From contig NZ_AZDW01000051.1 in NCBI RefSeq assembly GCF_001434115.1, positions 1 to 64,000 of the forward strand: a stretch of DNA of 64,000 nucleotides. The letters are read 5' to 3'. The position numbers were made by a program, and so were the translations under genes. This DNA comes from Levilactobacillus zymae DSM 19395 (GTDB lineage Bacteria; Bacillota; Bacilli; Lactobacillales; Lactobacillaceae). Shown here piece after piece: positions 54,024 to 63,088 of the stretch; the stretch's first letter is position 1; every line of letters begins with the position of its first letter. A model generated the notes under the pieces. It was not told where the DNA came from. It made no database searches and saw nothing but the letters and a program-made list of their open reading frames with translations.

Positions 54024-56657
54024 TTAACGGCGTCGCCGGACGCTCACCAGCCACCAACCGCAGACGAGCAGCAGGGTAGCGCCACTGATGATCAGTCCGA
54101 GGTTCAGGAACGGCGGCCAGTAGGCCAGGGTGACGTGGTTGGTGCCCGGCCGTAATTTAACGGCGGTAAACATCCCCACGGTCTTGTAGGTCTTGGCCGC
54201 ATGACCGTTCACGGTCGCGTGCCAGCCCTGAGAATACGGGATGGACGTGTTGAGCACGGGGGACTTAGCGGTGGCCGTCACGGTCCCGCTAAACTTGCGG
54301 TTCGATTGTTGCGTCAGACGCCATGGGTGTTGCTTCAGTTGGGTGGTGGCCTGCTTTAAGCGGGTGGTATCCAGGCGGTACAACGTGAAGTTTTGTAACC
54401 ACAGGGAGCCCTTCTTGAGCTGAATGGTCAGCTTGATGGACTGGCCCTTGGCGTGGTCGGCGGCACTGACGATCACGGTGTTCCGGTAGGTGGGGTATTG
54501 GGCCAACGACTTTCCGTTCAGTGTGAAGGTCGCGTTTTGCGGATTGACCGTGGAACCCATGGTCAGGTAGTACGCGGCGTTGTCCTTGGGTTTAAAGGTC
54601 AACGTGATGCTGCCGGGCTTCAGCAGGTCCTTCTTCTGCAACATGGCCCCGGTGATCTTACTTTGCTGGTTGATGTTTTGGAAGGCGACTTGGTTGAAGT
54701 TTTCCGCCGTGAAGAGGTGCTGGTCCTGCGAGTTGCCGGTCAGGGCGGCCAACCAATTAGCTTGGTACTGGGCGGGATCGGCCGTGGTGTTCTTTAGCGT
54801 TAAAATCTGGTTGCTAGCCGCGTAGCCCATCGGCAGGGCGTACGGGTTTTGGTACCGCGTTGCCCAGTGGTCCTGTCCCACGATTCGGTAATCGGCCAGG
54901 TCGGCCTTGTTACTGGAGGCGGGGAGCATGCTGGAACCACTCAGGGCCCCGGACAACTGCTTATCCTTGAAGTAGTATTTCATATTCAATAGGGAATCGG
55001 TCAGTAGCGTCCCGTTGCTGTACTCGACGAAGCCGTCGCCGTCGGGGACCCCGATGTGGCCCATAAACGTCGGCGTGGCTTTCGGGAGCGCCGAGGAGAA
55101 GACGGAGCCACCGTTAAAGCCGGTCTGAAAGGCGTCGCCCTTGGTCCGCAGGAAGGTCTTGCCGATGCGGTAAAAGCCCTTGTCGGCCTGCTGGGTCTTA
55201 TTGACCAGCCGCTGGAGTTCGGCGGTATAGTTGCCGTATTCGGACTGGGAGACGTAACTGATATTATTTAAGTCTAAATACGCGTTGGTCGTGACCTCCG
55301 TGACCCCGATGACGAAAATCATCAACGGGTAGGTCCAGTGCTTCTTGAACGGGAAGGTGGCTAGCATCAGGGCGAAGACCACGAACAGGATGCCTAACCA
55401 GAACTGGTTGGGTTTCAGGTACTTAAAGGCCTTGAGATTGGTTTCCACGTAGTAGCAGCCCAGCGCCACCACCAGGGTCACCAGGCTAATGGCGATGGGT
55501 CCCGGCCGAAAGTCGAGCGTCAGCGTCTGCGCGGCGAGCCAAATCAGCCAGAAACAGATCACAAACGAGAACCGGTAGGGGTACCAGACGGGAAATTGGC
55601 CCGCGTGCCACAGGAGGTCTAAGGGCTGGACGCACGTCGAGAGGGCCAAGAAGACGGTCACTACGCCGGCGGCCAGGCGACTCCGGAGGGCCACGCGCCG
55701 GTCGACGAAGAAGAACAGCGCCCCCAGTAGGGCCAAGGCCCCGATGAAGATGTTGGCGGGACCGCTGGGCATCTGGTCGAAGTTAAAGGACCCCAAGAAG
55801 AACTTGGACAGGGTCTTTAACGGGAAGAATTCGAAACGCCACTTGAAGGTCTGCACGGTGTATTGGGCCTTGCTTTGGGTCAACGACCACCAGGTGGGCA
55901 GTAGGACCGCGGCCGCCAGGGCACCGCTGACTAGTGAGGCCAACGCGAACCGTCCCGTCTGAACGGCTAAACGGCGCCAGGTTGTGAATTTATCGGCGGC
56001 CAGCCAGATGAAGGCCAAGATCAGAAACAGGCAGATCATGTAGGCCATGTAGTAGTTGACCACCAGCATGATGGGCAGCCAGACGATGTAGGGTTTCCAG
56101 TGGCCGGTCGTCATGAGCTGGATGAGGCCGTAGAAGATCAACGGCAACAGGACCAACGCGTCGAGCCACATGATGTTGAGTTGGTTGGCGATGGCCCAGC
56201 CCATCAGAGCGTAGGCGGTGGCAAAGGTGATCGCCATTAAGCCGTCTTGCTTGGTGACCTTCAGGAGCAGCCACCCGAAGCTGAGGCCGGCAAGACCGTA
56301 TTTTAAAACGGTGATCAGGAAGATCCCGCTGGTCAGCGAGGCCCCCGGGAAAAATAATAAGAGCAGATTCAACGGACTTAATAGGTAGTAGGCCCAGTTA
56401 CCGACCATTTCGCCGCCCAGCCCGTTACTAAAGGAATAGAAAATCGCACTCGGGTCGTGCAAAATGGTGCGGCGTAAGTACGCAAAGAAATCCACGTATT
56501 GTTGCCCTAAATCGACGGTGAGCAGGCTGCTCGACCCAAAGGGGGCCATCTGCCGGTAGGCAAAATAAACCGTCATAATGATCAAAGGCGTGAGGAAGGC
56601 CCCCCATAACGTCCATTGTTTGGGTGTCAGGGCCCAACGTCGTTTCTTTTTTGGCAA
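54024..56657 (-). CDS. YfhO family large membrane protein
   Basis: This 877-residue protein has about 13 hydrophobic helices in its first 520 residues, a large extracytoplasmic domain, and one C-terminal helix followed by a basic tail (SVRRRR). YfhO proteins are GT-C-like; in Firmicutes they are implicated in glycosylating lipoteichoic acid or other surface polymers. The DLGQQYVDFFAYLRR segment near residue 55 is the family's loop with the conserved acidic residue. TTG 56657 has GAGGTGG six bases upstream. Monocistronic. Confidence 0.88.
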   Translation of the reverse strand: MPKKKRRWALTPKQWTLWGAFLTPLIIMTVYFAYRQMAPFGSSSLLTVDLGQQYVDFFAYLRRTILHDPSAIFYSFSNGLGGEMVGNWAYYLLSPLNLLLLFFPGASLTSGIFLITVLKYGLAGLSFGWLLLKVTKQDGLMAITFATAYALMGWAIANQLNIMWLDALVLLPLIFYGLIQLMTTGHWKPYIVWLPIMLVVNYYMAYMICLFLILAFIWLAADKFTTWRRLAVQTGRFALASLVSGALAAAVLLPTWWSLTQSKAQYTVQTFKWRFEFFPLKTLSKFFLGSFNFDQMPSGPANIFIGALALLGALFFFVDRRVALRSRLAAGVVTVFLALSTCVQPLDLLWHAGQFPVWYPYRFSFVICFWLIWLAAQTLTLDFRPGPIAISLVTLVVALGCYYVETNLKAFKYLKPNQFWLGILFVVFALMLATFPFKKHWTYPLMIFVIGVTEVTTNAYLDLNNISYVSQSEYGNYTAELQRLVNKTQQADKGFYRIGKTFLRTKGDAFQTGFNGGSVFSSALPKATPTFMGHIGVPDGDGFVEYSNGTLLTDSLLNMKYYFKDKQLSGALSGSSMLPASSNKADLADYRIVGQDHWATRYQNPYALPMGYAASNQILTLKNTTADPAQYQANWLAALTGNSQDQHLFTAENFNQVAFQNINQQSKITGAMLQKKDLLKPGSITLTFKPKDNAAYYLTMGSTVNPQNATFTLNGKSLAQYPTYRNTVIVSAADHAKGQSIKLTIQLKKGSLWLQNFTLYRLDTTRLKQATTQLKQHPWRLTQQSNRKFSGTVTATAKSPVLNTSIPYSQGWHATVNGHAAKTYKTVGMFTAVKLRPGTNHVTLAYWPPFLNLGLIISGATLLLVCGWWLVSVRRRR

Positions 56658-56672
56658 TGTTAGCCACCTCAA

Positions 56673-57123
56673 TCTTTAGAAATTATAAAAGGTTCCTAGC
56701 GAACCTGTACATTTGGCTTTCAATTACCTAGAATAGCATAGAATCCGTTAAGGACCTACCAACGGCAGTTTACAACTTGTTAAAATCGGTGACTGCGTCT
56801 GCGTTCGCGGTGAAGTTCACTGCAACGCGGCGACTAACGCCTAGCTCACCGGTCCGCTAAGCCCCCGACCGTCCGCCATCAGCGGCGGCGTTGGTAAGGT
56901 GGCCGGCGCATCTAGGTGTTGCCGAAGAAGCTAAAGATTCGGTTAAGCTTCATTTATGCTAGGCTGATGTGTCTTAATTTAAGCAAAATGGTCCCCTGAT
57001 CACCTTTTCTGCGCCCGGCTGAGGGGGACGATGTAAAGATTTTGATTAAATTCCGACGGCAGGATAGTGGACTTTGTCGAAGTTTGGTAAAATAGGAGCA
57101 GTACAATAAGGAGCAGAGCTGTT
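56673..57123. other. 451-base intergenic region, no gene seen
   Basis: It separates the divergent YfhO and PBP genes. Near 56688-56702 a GGTTC/CGAACC palindrome lies in the YfhO leader, with a TATGCT-type -10 upstream on the minus strand (about 56735). Near 57088-57093 TAAAAT is the likely -10 of the PBP gene. The middle is GC-rich with scattered inverted repeats; I see no reading frame or known RNA. Confidence 0.5.
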
Positions 57124-59235
57124 GTGAAGAATTTTTATAATCGCGTTAGTAACCGCAACCGACAATCGCGGGGCCCGCAAAAGTCCTCGATTCCGTTCCG
57201 GTTAAACTTTCTTTTCATTATTGTTGCCCTGTTATTTGCGGCGCTGATTGGTCAGTTGGCGTATCTGCAGGTGATTCATGGTGCGCAATTCAAGGCGGTC
57301 GTGAACCAAACGGATACCACCATTGAAACCACTAACGTCCAACGGGGGATGATTTACGACTCCAACGGAAAGGTCTTAGTCGGTAACCAGGCTCACCAGG
57401 CCATTGCGTACACCAAAGGCGTTAACGTCTTATCCACGGATATGTATACCATCGCGAACCGGCTTGGGAAGTATTTGACGGTGTCGACCAGCTCCCTGAC
57501 GCCCCGGCAGTCGATTGATTACTATTTGACCAATACCAAGAATTTGGCTGCCGTGGAAAAGAAGATTCCGAACATCAAGCAGTATTCGACGACGGAACGG
57601 TACAACAAGGCGTTGAGTTATTTGGAAAATGACTCGTCGTTTAAGTTGACCGCCACGCAGAAGAATGCGGCCGAAATCTTCGCAAAGATGAGTGGCGCCT
57701 ATGCGTTATCGACCACCTACATCAAGGATTCTAACGTTTCCAGTCAAGAAATCGCTCAGATTGGGGAACATTTATCCGAGATGCCGGGGATCAAGGTCAG
57801 CACCAGTTGGTCGCGGAACTACCCGAACGGAACGTCGATCAAGTCGATCATCGGGACGGTCTCTTCCGAAAAGACCGGGTTGCCTAGCGACGAAATCAAT
57901 CAGTTGTTAGCCCAAGGGTATTCCCGAAACGACAGTGTGGGACAATCCTACCTGGAGAAGGAATACGAATCCGTCTTGCGCGGAACTAAGGCCGAAAAAC
58001 AGGTTGAAGTGGCGGGGAACAATACCATCACCAAGGAAGTCAAGAAGTACGGTGGGCAAAAGGGGGACAACCTCCAATTGACCATTAATTCGACCTTCCA
58101 GAGTCAGCTGCAAAAGCTGGTCCGTTCGGCGGAATCTAACGCCGGTGGGTATTCCACGGGGACCTACGCGGTCGTGATGAACCCCAATACCGGGGCCGTC
58201 ATTGGGATCGCCGGAGTCGACCGGAATCCCTCGACCGGGAAACTGACCGATAATGCGCTGGGAACCATCAACAGCGACATCGTCATGGGGTCCGTGGTCA
58301 AAGGGGCCATGGTCTCCGGGGCCTTGATGTCCGGGGTCATTACACCGGAAAACAACACGTTGACCGATGAAGTGATCAACGTTGGGGGCGTCAAGAAGTC
58401 TTCCTGGTTCAACCACAGTGGGAGTGCTAACATTTCCGTGGATGCACCGACCGCGCTGGAAGTCTCGTCTAACTCCTACATGATGCAACTGGCCATGAAG
58501 GAAGCGGGCTTCAAGTATTCCGCCGGGGCGGCGCTGAACATGAGTACCAAGGCGTTCAGCATCGAACGGGGGTACTTCAACCAGTTCGGGCTCGGGGTCA
58601 AGACGGGCATCGACCTGCCGGGTGAAAGTACCGGGCTGGAAGGGTCCAGTTCGCGGACCAACATCGGGAGTGCCTTGGACTTGTCCTTCGGGAACTACGA
58701 TGCCTACACCACCATGCAGGTGGCCCAATACATGTCCACGGTGGCCAACGGGGGAACCCGGATTGCGCCGCACGTGGTTCAAGCGATTCGGGGCACCACG
58801 TCCGATGGGAAGTTGGGCACGGTGAAGTCCACGGTCACGCCGAAGGTCTTAAACACCATCGACATGACGGCGGCCGAGAAGAAACTGGTCAAGGAAGGGC
58901 TCTATGACGTGGTTCATGGGACCAACACCTACAAGACCGGGGCCGAATTGGCATCGATCTCGCCGGGCATCTCCGCCAAGACCGGGACGGCCGAAACCTA
59001 CTACAAGGGTCACTCGACGGTTACCCTGAGTTTGGCGTCCTACGCACCATCGAACGATCCACAGGTGGTCGTGGCCTTAGCCATGCCGAACTTGAGTACC
59101 AGCGACGAAGATAACAACATGAAGCTGGCCAAGCAGATCTATTCCGCCTACTGGAAGACGGTGCAGTCGACGTCAACGTTGACTAACCCAACCAAGGCCA
59201 CGACGGCGGGATCCGCCCAGAACACGGCGGGTTAA
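57124..59235 (+). CDS. Class B penicillin-binding protein, PBP2-like transpeptidase
   Basis: This 703-residue single-pass membrane protein cross-links peptidoglycan. A short basic N-terminus precedes one membrane helix (about 27-47), then the PBP dimer domain (60-300). The transpeptidase domain has the active-site SxxK as SVVK near residue 396, SxN as SSN near 453, and KTGTAE near 620. The tail is Thr/Ser-rich. The start is GTG with AAGGAGCAG. Location just before rpmG and fthC matches the elongation-type PBP2 (pbpA) of other lactobacilli. Confidence 0.93.
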   Translation: MKNFYNRVSNRNRQSRGPQKSSIPFRLNFLFIIVALLFAALIGQLAYLQVIHGAQFKAVVNQTDTTIETTNVQRGMIYDSNGKVLVGNQAHQAIAYTKGVNVLSTDMYTIANRLGKYLTVSTSSLTPRQSIDYYLTNTKNLAAVEKKIPNIKQYSTTERYNKALSYLENDSSFKLTATQKNAAEIFAKMSGAYALSTTYIKDSNVSSQEIAQIGEHLSEMPGIKVSTSWSRNYPNGTSIKSIIGTVSSEKTGLPSDEINQLLAQGYSRNDSVGQSYLEKEYESVLRGTKAEKQVEVAGNNTITKEVKKYGGQKGDNLQLTINSTFQSQLQKLVRSAESNAGGYSTGTYAVVMNPNTGAVIGIAGVDRNPSTGKLTDNALGTINSDIVMGSVVKGAMVSGALMSGVITPENNTLTDEVINVGGVKKSSWFNHSGSANISVDAPTALEVSSNSYMMQLAMKEAGFKYSAGAALNMSTKAFSIERGYFNQFGLGVKTGIDLPGESTGLEGSSSRTNIGSALDLSFGNYDAYTTMQVAQYMSTVANGGTRIAPHVVQAIRGTTSDGKLGTVKSTVTPKVLNTIDMTAAEKKLVKEGLYDVVHGTNTYKTGAELASISPGISAKTGTAETYYKGHSTVTLSLASYAPSNDPQVVVALAMPNLSTSDEDNNMKLAKQIYSAYWKTVQSTSTLTNPTKATTAGSAQNTAG

Positions 59236-59361
59236 ACGCCTGTAAAGTAATTTTCCTTAACATTATTTGGATAAGGGCTGGTAATTATGGCCGATTAATG
59301 GTAATATATTACGAGTTAAGGCTCAAGCCTGTAATTCTGAACAAGTTGGGAGGTTACCCAC

Positions 59362-59511
59362 ATGCGTGTCCACATCACTTTAGAATGTACGGAATGCCAC
59401 GAACGCAATTACTTATCCAGCAAGAACCGGCGTAATAACCCGGACCGGGTAGAATTCAAGAAATACTGCCCTCGCGAACGGAAAGTAACGTTGCATCGTG
59501 AAACTAAGTAA
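59362..59511 (+). CDS. rpmG: 50S ribosomal protein L33
   Basis: The 49-residue protein begins [17 protein letters not shown] and ends [16 protein letters not shown]. Three cysteines remain (residues 9, 12, 36); the RpmGA type of Bacillus also lacks the fourth. A GGGAGGTTACC site precedes the ATG, with a TAATAT -10 region upstream (about 59300). Confidence 0.96.
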   Translation: MRVHITLECTECHERNYLSSKNRRNNPDRVEFKKYCPRERKVTLHRETK

Positions 59512-59512
59512 G

Positions 59513-59542
59513 AGGTACGGGCGAAAGTCCGCACCTTTTTTT
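59513..59542 (+). terminator. Terminator of rpmG
   Basis: AGGTACGGGC pairs with GTCCGCACCT (one mismatch) around a GAAA loop, followed by T7. Confidence 0.88.
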
Positions 59543-59727
59543 GTGCGAATTTTTAACCGGTTGGGGGTGGCTCCCGCACGACCGGTCGGAAAAACTCACG
59601 GGGTAGCGCTGCCAAGTCAGTTGCTATTCTGACGGGAGCCGGGTAGTATCGAAGGTAAAAGTGACAAGCGGGGGGCTAAAAAGCTTGCAACGTTTGTCCC
59701 ATGATTTTTTTAAAGGAGGTGGCGGAC

Positions 59728-60267
59728 ATGGATAAAGCCACGTTACGCCAACAAACGATTCAGGCGTTAAGTCAGATGCCAGCCGACCAACGGCAGGCGG
59801 CCAGTGAGCGGCTCTATCAGGCTCTATGGACCTCGCCGCAGTGGCGGGCCGCCCAAACGGTCGCCACGACGCTCAGCAGTGCTATCGAGCTCAATACGCA
59901 GCCCATCATCGCCCGCGCCCAAGCGGAGGGTAAGACGGTGGCGGTGCCCCAGACGCGCCCGCACCGGCAAATGGCGTTTCGGCCGTTGACGGCCACGACC
60001 ACGCTCATGACCACCAAATTTGGCTTACAGGAGCCTCAGGACGGCCCCATCATCGCACCGGCGGACTTCGATTTGATCGTGGTCCCCGGACTAAAATTTG
60101 CGACCACGGGGGAACGCTTAGGCTTTGGTGGTGGGTACTATGACCGCTACCTCCCCCAAACGACGGGGTATAAGGTCGCCCTAGCGCTACCGGCCCAGCA
60201 GGCCAGTCAGCCCAGTTGGCCGGTCGAGGACTTTGACGTGGTCTTAGACGCGGTATTGAACGCATAA
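59728..60267 (+). CDS. fthC: 5-formyltetrahydrofolate cyclo-ligase
   Basis: This 179-residue enzyme converts 5-formyl-THF to 5,10-methenyl-THF with ATP. The C-terminal signature LIVVPGLKFATTGERLGFGGGYYDRYL (residues 113-139) is complete. ATG 59728 has a perfect AAAGGAGGTGG; an in-frame ATG at 59701 lies before that site. It is followed by the rhomboid gene, as yqgN-yqgP in Bacillus. Confidence 0.94.
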   Translation: MDKATLRQQTIQALSQMPADQRQAASERLYQALWTSPQWRAAQTVATTLSSAIELNTQPIIARAQAEGKTVAVPQTRPHRQMAFRPLTATTTLMTTKFGLQEPQDGPIIAPADFDLIVVPGLKFATTGERLGFGGGYYDRYLPQTTGYKVALALPAQQASQPSWPVEDFDVVLDAVLNA

Positions 60268-60283
60268 TGAGGGGAGTTTTTGG

Positions 60284-60964
60284 GTGACTAATCTGCAACG
60301 ACGCTTACGACAATTGAACCAGACCCCGTTTATCACGGTCGGCCTGATCATCGTGATGGTGGTGGTCTATCTGGCCATGACGCTGGCCGGCGGCAGTACC
60401 AACGTGAACGTGTTGATCGCGTTCGGGGCCAAAATCAACGTGTTGATCCAACAGGGACAGTGGTGGCGCTTGATCGCCCCCGTCTTCTTACATCTCGGGT
60501 TTACCCACATCTTAATGAACATGATCACGTTGTATTTCGTGGGAATCCAACTGGAGGCCGCCTTCGGCCATTTACGATACTTGGGGATTTTCTTGCTGGC
60601 CGGCGTGGGTGGCAACATTGCCAGCTTCTGTTTTTCGGACAGTCTGTCGGCCGGGGCTAGTACCGCGATTTTCGGCCTCTTTGGCGCCTTCTTGATGCTG
60701 GGGGAATCGTTCTGGCACAACGCCGTGATTCGCCAGCTAGCCAATACGTTTCTGGCGTTTATCGTGATGAACTTGGCGTTTGACCTCTTCACCCCGGGCA
60801 TCGACTTGGCGGGCCACGTGGGGGGCCTGGTCGCCGGCTTTTTGGCGGCTTACTTGATGGGCGTGCCGAGAATTGGTAAAGTTAACCTGGTGAAACGGCT
60901 CATCGCCACCGTGGTGTTATTTGGCGGCTTCATTTGGCTGTATCTTCACGGAATGGCGCAGTAA
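60284..60964 (+). CDS. Rhomboid-family intramembrane serine protease
   Basis: This 226-residue protein has six to seven membrane helices. The catalytic dyad is Ser in GASTAIFGLFGAF (about residue 125) and His in GHVGGLVAG (about 180), with a conserved RLIAPVFLHLGFTHILMNM loop. It is a short form without the cytoplasmic domains of Bacillus YqgP/GluP. The GTG start has GAGGGGAG upstream. Substrates are unknown. Confidence 0.93.
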   Translation: MTNLQRRLRQLNQTPFITVGLIIVMVVVYLAMTLAGGSTNVNVLIAFGAKINVLIQQGQWWRLIAPVFLHLGFTHILMNMITLYFVGIQLEAAFGHLRYLGIFLLAGVGGNIASFCFSDSLSAGASTAIFGLFGAFLMLGESFWHNAVIRQLANTFLAFIVMNLAFDLFTPGIDLAGHVGGLVAGFLAAYLMGVPRIGKVNLVKRLIATVVLFGGFIWLYLHGMAQ

Positions 60965-61007
60965 TTTTGCAAAATGTATCGTGCAATTTGACGGAGGTTG
61001 TGGCACA

Positions 61008-61238
61008 ATGAGAACGTTATATGATGTTCAGCAGCTACTTAAAAATTTTGGTATTTATGTGTACGTCGGCAAGCGTATGTGGGACATTGAGGTCATGGCG
61101 TTGGAGTTAGATCACCTGCGGCAAGCAAAGGTGGTCGATGAACCGACCTTCGTTCAGGCCAAATTGGTCCTCACGCATGAACACCGAATCGAGGAACAAC
61201 GGGCAAGAGATCAACACCAATCCATTGGAGGGATTTAG
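61008..61238 (+). CDS. yqgQ: YqgQ family protein (DUF910)
   Basis: This 76-residue protein, MRTLYDVQQLLKNFGIYVYVG..., matches the small three-helix YqgQ family between rhomboid and glucokinase in Bacilli. It may bind nucleic acid, but that is unproven. ATG 61008 has a GGAGGTTG site; the longer in-frame extension lies inside the rhomboid gene. The C-terminus (RDQHQSIGGI) is slightly longer than usual. Confidence 0.9.
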   Translation: MRTLYDVQQLLKNFGIYVYVGKRMWDIEVMALELDHLRQAKVVDEPTFVQAKLVLTHEHRIEEQRARDQHQSIGGI

Positions 61239-61242
61239 AATT

Positions 61243-62214
61243 ATGGCACGGAATTTAATTGGGATCGATTTAGGTGGGACCACCACCAAGATGGCCTTTA
61301 TTGCGGTCGACGGGGAAATCCTGGCGAAGTGGAGTATTCCGACGGATACCAACGACGACGGCAGCCACATTATTCCTAACATCATTAAATCAATCAACGA
61401 ACACATCACGAGTTCGGAATTTAGTAAGGCCGATTTTCTAGGCATCGGCATGGGCGTGCCCGGGCCGGTCGACATTGAAAATGGAACCGTTCTCTTTGCG
61501 GTCAACCTGAACTGGAAGACGCGCCAACGGGTCCGCGACCAAATCCAAGAAGGCTTGGGCTTACAATTCGTCTTGGACAACGATGCGAACGTCGCCTCAC
61601 TCGGTGAATACTGGAAGGGTGCCGGCGAAAAGGACGAAGACGTGGTCTTTGTCACGCTCGGCACCGGTGTCGGCGGTGGGGTCATCGCCGGCGGTCGCCT
61701 GTTACACGGGGTCAACGGTGGGGCCGGCGAACTCGGGCACGTGACCGTCCAACCGAACGGGTACCTGTGTAACTGTGGGAAGCGCGGTTGTCTCGAACAA
61801 TACGCGTCCGCTACGGGGATCGTGCATGTCGCGGCCGACATGGCCAAGGACTTCTTGGGCACGTCGCGCTTAAAGGAAATGGAAGATAATCAGGAAAGCA
61901 TCACGTCCAAGATGATCTTCTATTTGGCCGACAACGGCGACATCCTAGCCAACCAGGTGGTCGATCGGGTGACCTACTACCTCGGGTTAGCCCTGGCCAA
62001 CGTGGCCAACATCTTGAATCCAGCCAACATCATTATCGGTGGGGGCGTTTCCAACGCGGGGAACACGTTGTTACAACCAACGACGCGTTACTTCCAGGAA
62101 AACGCATTTCCTGCTGCCCGGGACACGACCAAGTTGCGGTTAGCGCAACTGGGGAACGATGCCGGGGTCATCGGGGCCGCCTCGTTAGCGTTACGGTTCC
62201 AAAAAACTAATTAA
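61243..62214 (+). CDS. glk: Glucokinase, ROK family
   Basis: This 323-residue kinase phosphorylates glucose for glycolysis. The phosphate loop is IGIDLGGTTTK (residues 6-16); the ROK signature with zinc ligands is GHVTVQPNGYLCNCGKRGCLEQYAS; and the catalytic Asp is in DNDANVAS. The ATG has GGAGGG ten bases upstream, within the end of yqgQ. It lacks a DNA-binding domain, so it is an enzyme and not a ROK repressor. Confidence 0.96.
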   Translation: MARNLIGIDLGGTTTKMAFIAVDGEILAKWSIPTDTNDDGSHIIPNIIKSINEHITSSEFSKADFLGIGMGVPGPVDIENGTVLFAVNLNWKTRQRVRDQIQEGLGLQFVLDNDANVASLGEYWKGAGEKDEDVVFVTLGTGVGGGVIAGGRLLHGVNGGAGELGHVTVQPNGYLCNCGKRGCLEQYASATGIVHVAADMAKDFLGTSRLKEMEDNQESITSKMIFYLADNGDILANQVVDRVTYYLGLALANVANILNPANIIIGGGVSNAGNTLLQPTTRYFQENAFPAARDTTKLRLAQLGNDAGVIGAASLALRFQKTN

Positions 62215-62245
62215 GCACTAGCTGTTAAGGAAGGACGATTTTGTT

Positions 62246-62656
62246 TTGGTAATTGCAGTTTCCGGGTGGACGATTTACACCATCATCTTGATTTTGATTT
62301 TAGTAGCTTGGGGCGGTTGGCAGCTCAGCACCATCATTCGCCGCAACCGCGTCGCTACGCTGATTGACGAAAAGACCTTCCAGGAGGGCATGCGGAAGGC
62401 CCAAGTCATTGACTTACGGGAAAAGAAGGATTTTGATGCTGGTCACATTTTGGGTGCCCGGAACATTCCTTTTTCCACGTTTGCCGCCTACCACACTCAG
62501 TTGCGGCCGGACTTGCCGGTTTACCTCTATGATCAGGGGAAATCGTTGAGTACCCGGGCCGCCATCACGCTGGGGAAGGACCACTTTAAGGAGATTTACA
62601 TCTTAAAGACCGGCTACGCGCGTTGGGAAGGTAAGACCAAAAAAACGAAGTATTAA
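62246..62656 (+). CDS. Membrane-anchored rhodanese-like protein without the active-site Cys
   Basis: This 136-residue protein has an N-terminal membrane helix (6-26) and one rhodanese domain (40-130, with VIDLREKKDFDAGHILGARNIPF). In the active loop the usual catalytic Cys is Asp (YLYDQGKSLSTRAA), so sulfur transfer is not expected. This type follows glk in lactobacilli. The start is TTG with AAGGAAGG about 11 bases upstream. The function is unknown. Confidence 0.88.
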   Translation: MVIAVSGWTIYTIILILILVAWGGWQLSTIIRRNRVATLIDEKTFQEGMRKAQVIDLREKKDFDAGHILGARNIPFSTFAAYHTQLRPDLPVYLYDQGKSLSTRAAITLGKDHFKEIYILKTGYARWEGKTKKTKY

Positions 62657-62661
62657 TCGTC

Positions 62662-62706
62662 AAAAAGGGATCATGACCGCGGAGATAGTGGTCATGATCC
62701 CTTTTT
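62662..62706. terminator. Strong terminator after the fthC-glk operon
   Basis: A 17-bp perfect inverted repeat (AAAAAGGGATCATGACC and its complement) around an 11-base loop, with T and A runs for both strands. It also serves the minus-strand DUF3042 gene. Confidence 0.92.
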
Positions 62707-62727
62707 AACTGGCCTAAAACTGAGCGC

Positions 62728-62907
62728 TTAGTAGCCGTGGTGTGCGGAATGGCTCTTCCGGTTAGCCTTTTTCCGGTTTTCTTCGAACCGGGCTTCTTGA
62801 TCTTCGATCGGTTGAACGACCTTTTTCTTAAAGGAGAACACGGCACCGGCAACGGCACTCGCGGTGGCAACGACGCCAAATAAGAATCCCTTGGTAAAAT
62901 GCTTCAT
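62728..62907 (-). CDS. DUF3042 family small protein
   Basis: This 59-residue protein, MKHFTKGFLFGVVATASAV..., has one N-terminal membrane helix (8-27) followed by a highly charged helical tail (QPIEDQEARFEENRKKANR). DUF3042 members lie beside miaA in lactobacilli and have this exact layout. AAAGGGGTC precedes the ATG. The function is unknown. Confidence 0.88.
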   Translation of the reverse strand: MKHFTKGFLFGVVATASAVAGAVFSFKKKVVQPIEDQEARFEENRKKANRKSHSAHHGY

Positions 62908-63088
62908 GGTCAGAAGACCCCTTTCGTGGAGAGAGTTAGTTATCCGCTTCCATTATGCAAGGTTCTCAGAAAAATAGCTAGTGATTTAGCTTTGCGCCCC
63001 GGAAAAGTTCGGGGCCTGAGAAATTTCCCGGCAGAAGGGGAAAACCTATGGTAACCTTAGCTTAGCAGTCAACGAGGAGCGACGAATT

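Noticed and set aside
57907-58782. Long open frame on the minus strand inside the class B PBP gene
   Set aside because: It has no ribosome site and its Gly/Pro/Arg/His-rich product is the typical shadow of a GC-rich coding strand; the plus-strand PBP is complete with all catalytic motifs.
59362-59511. L33 with three cysteines instead of four
   Set aside because: The RpmGA type in Bacillus has the same pattern, so this is a known variant.
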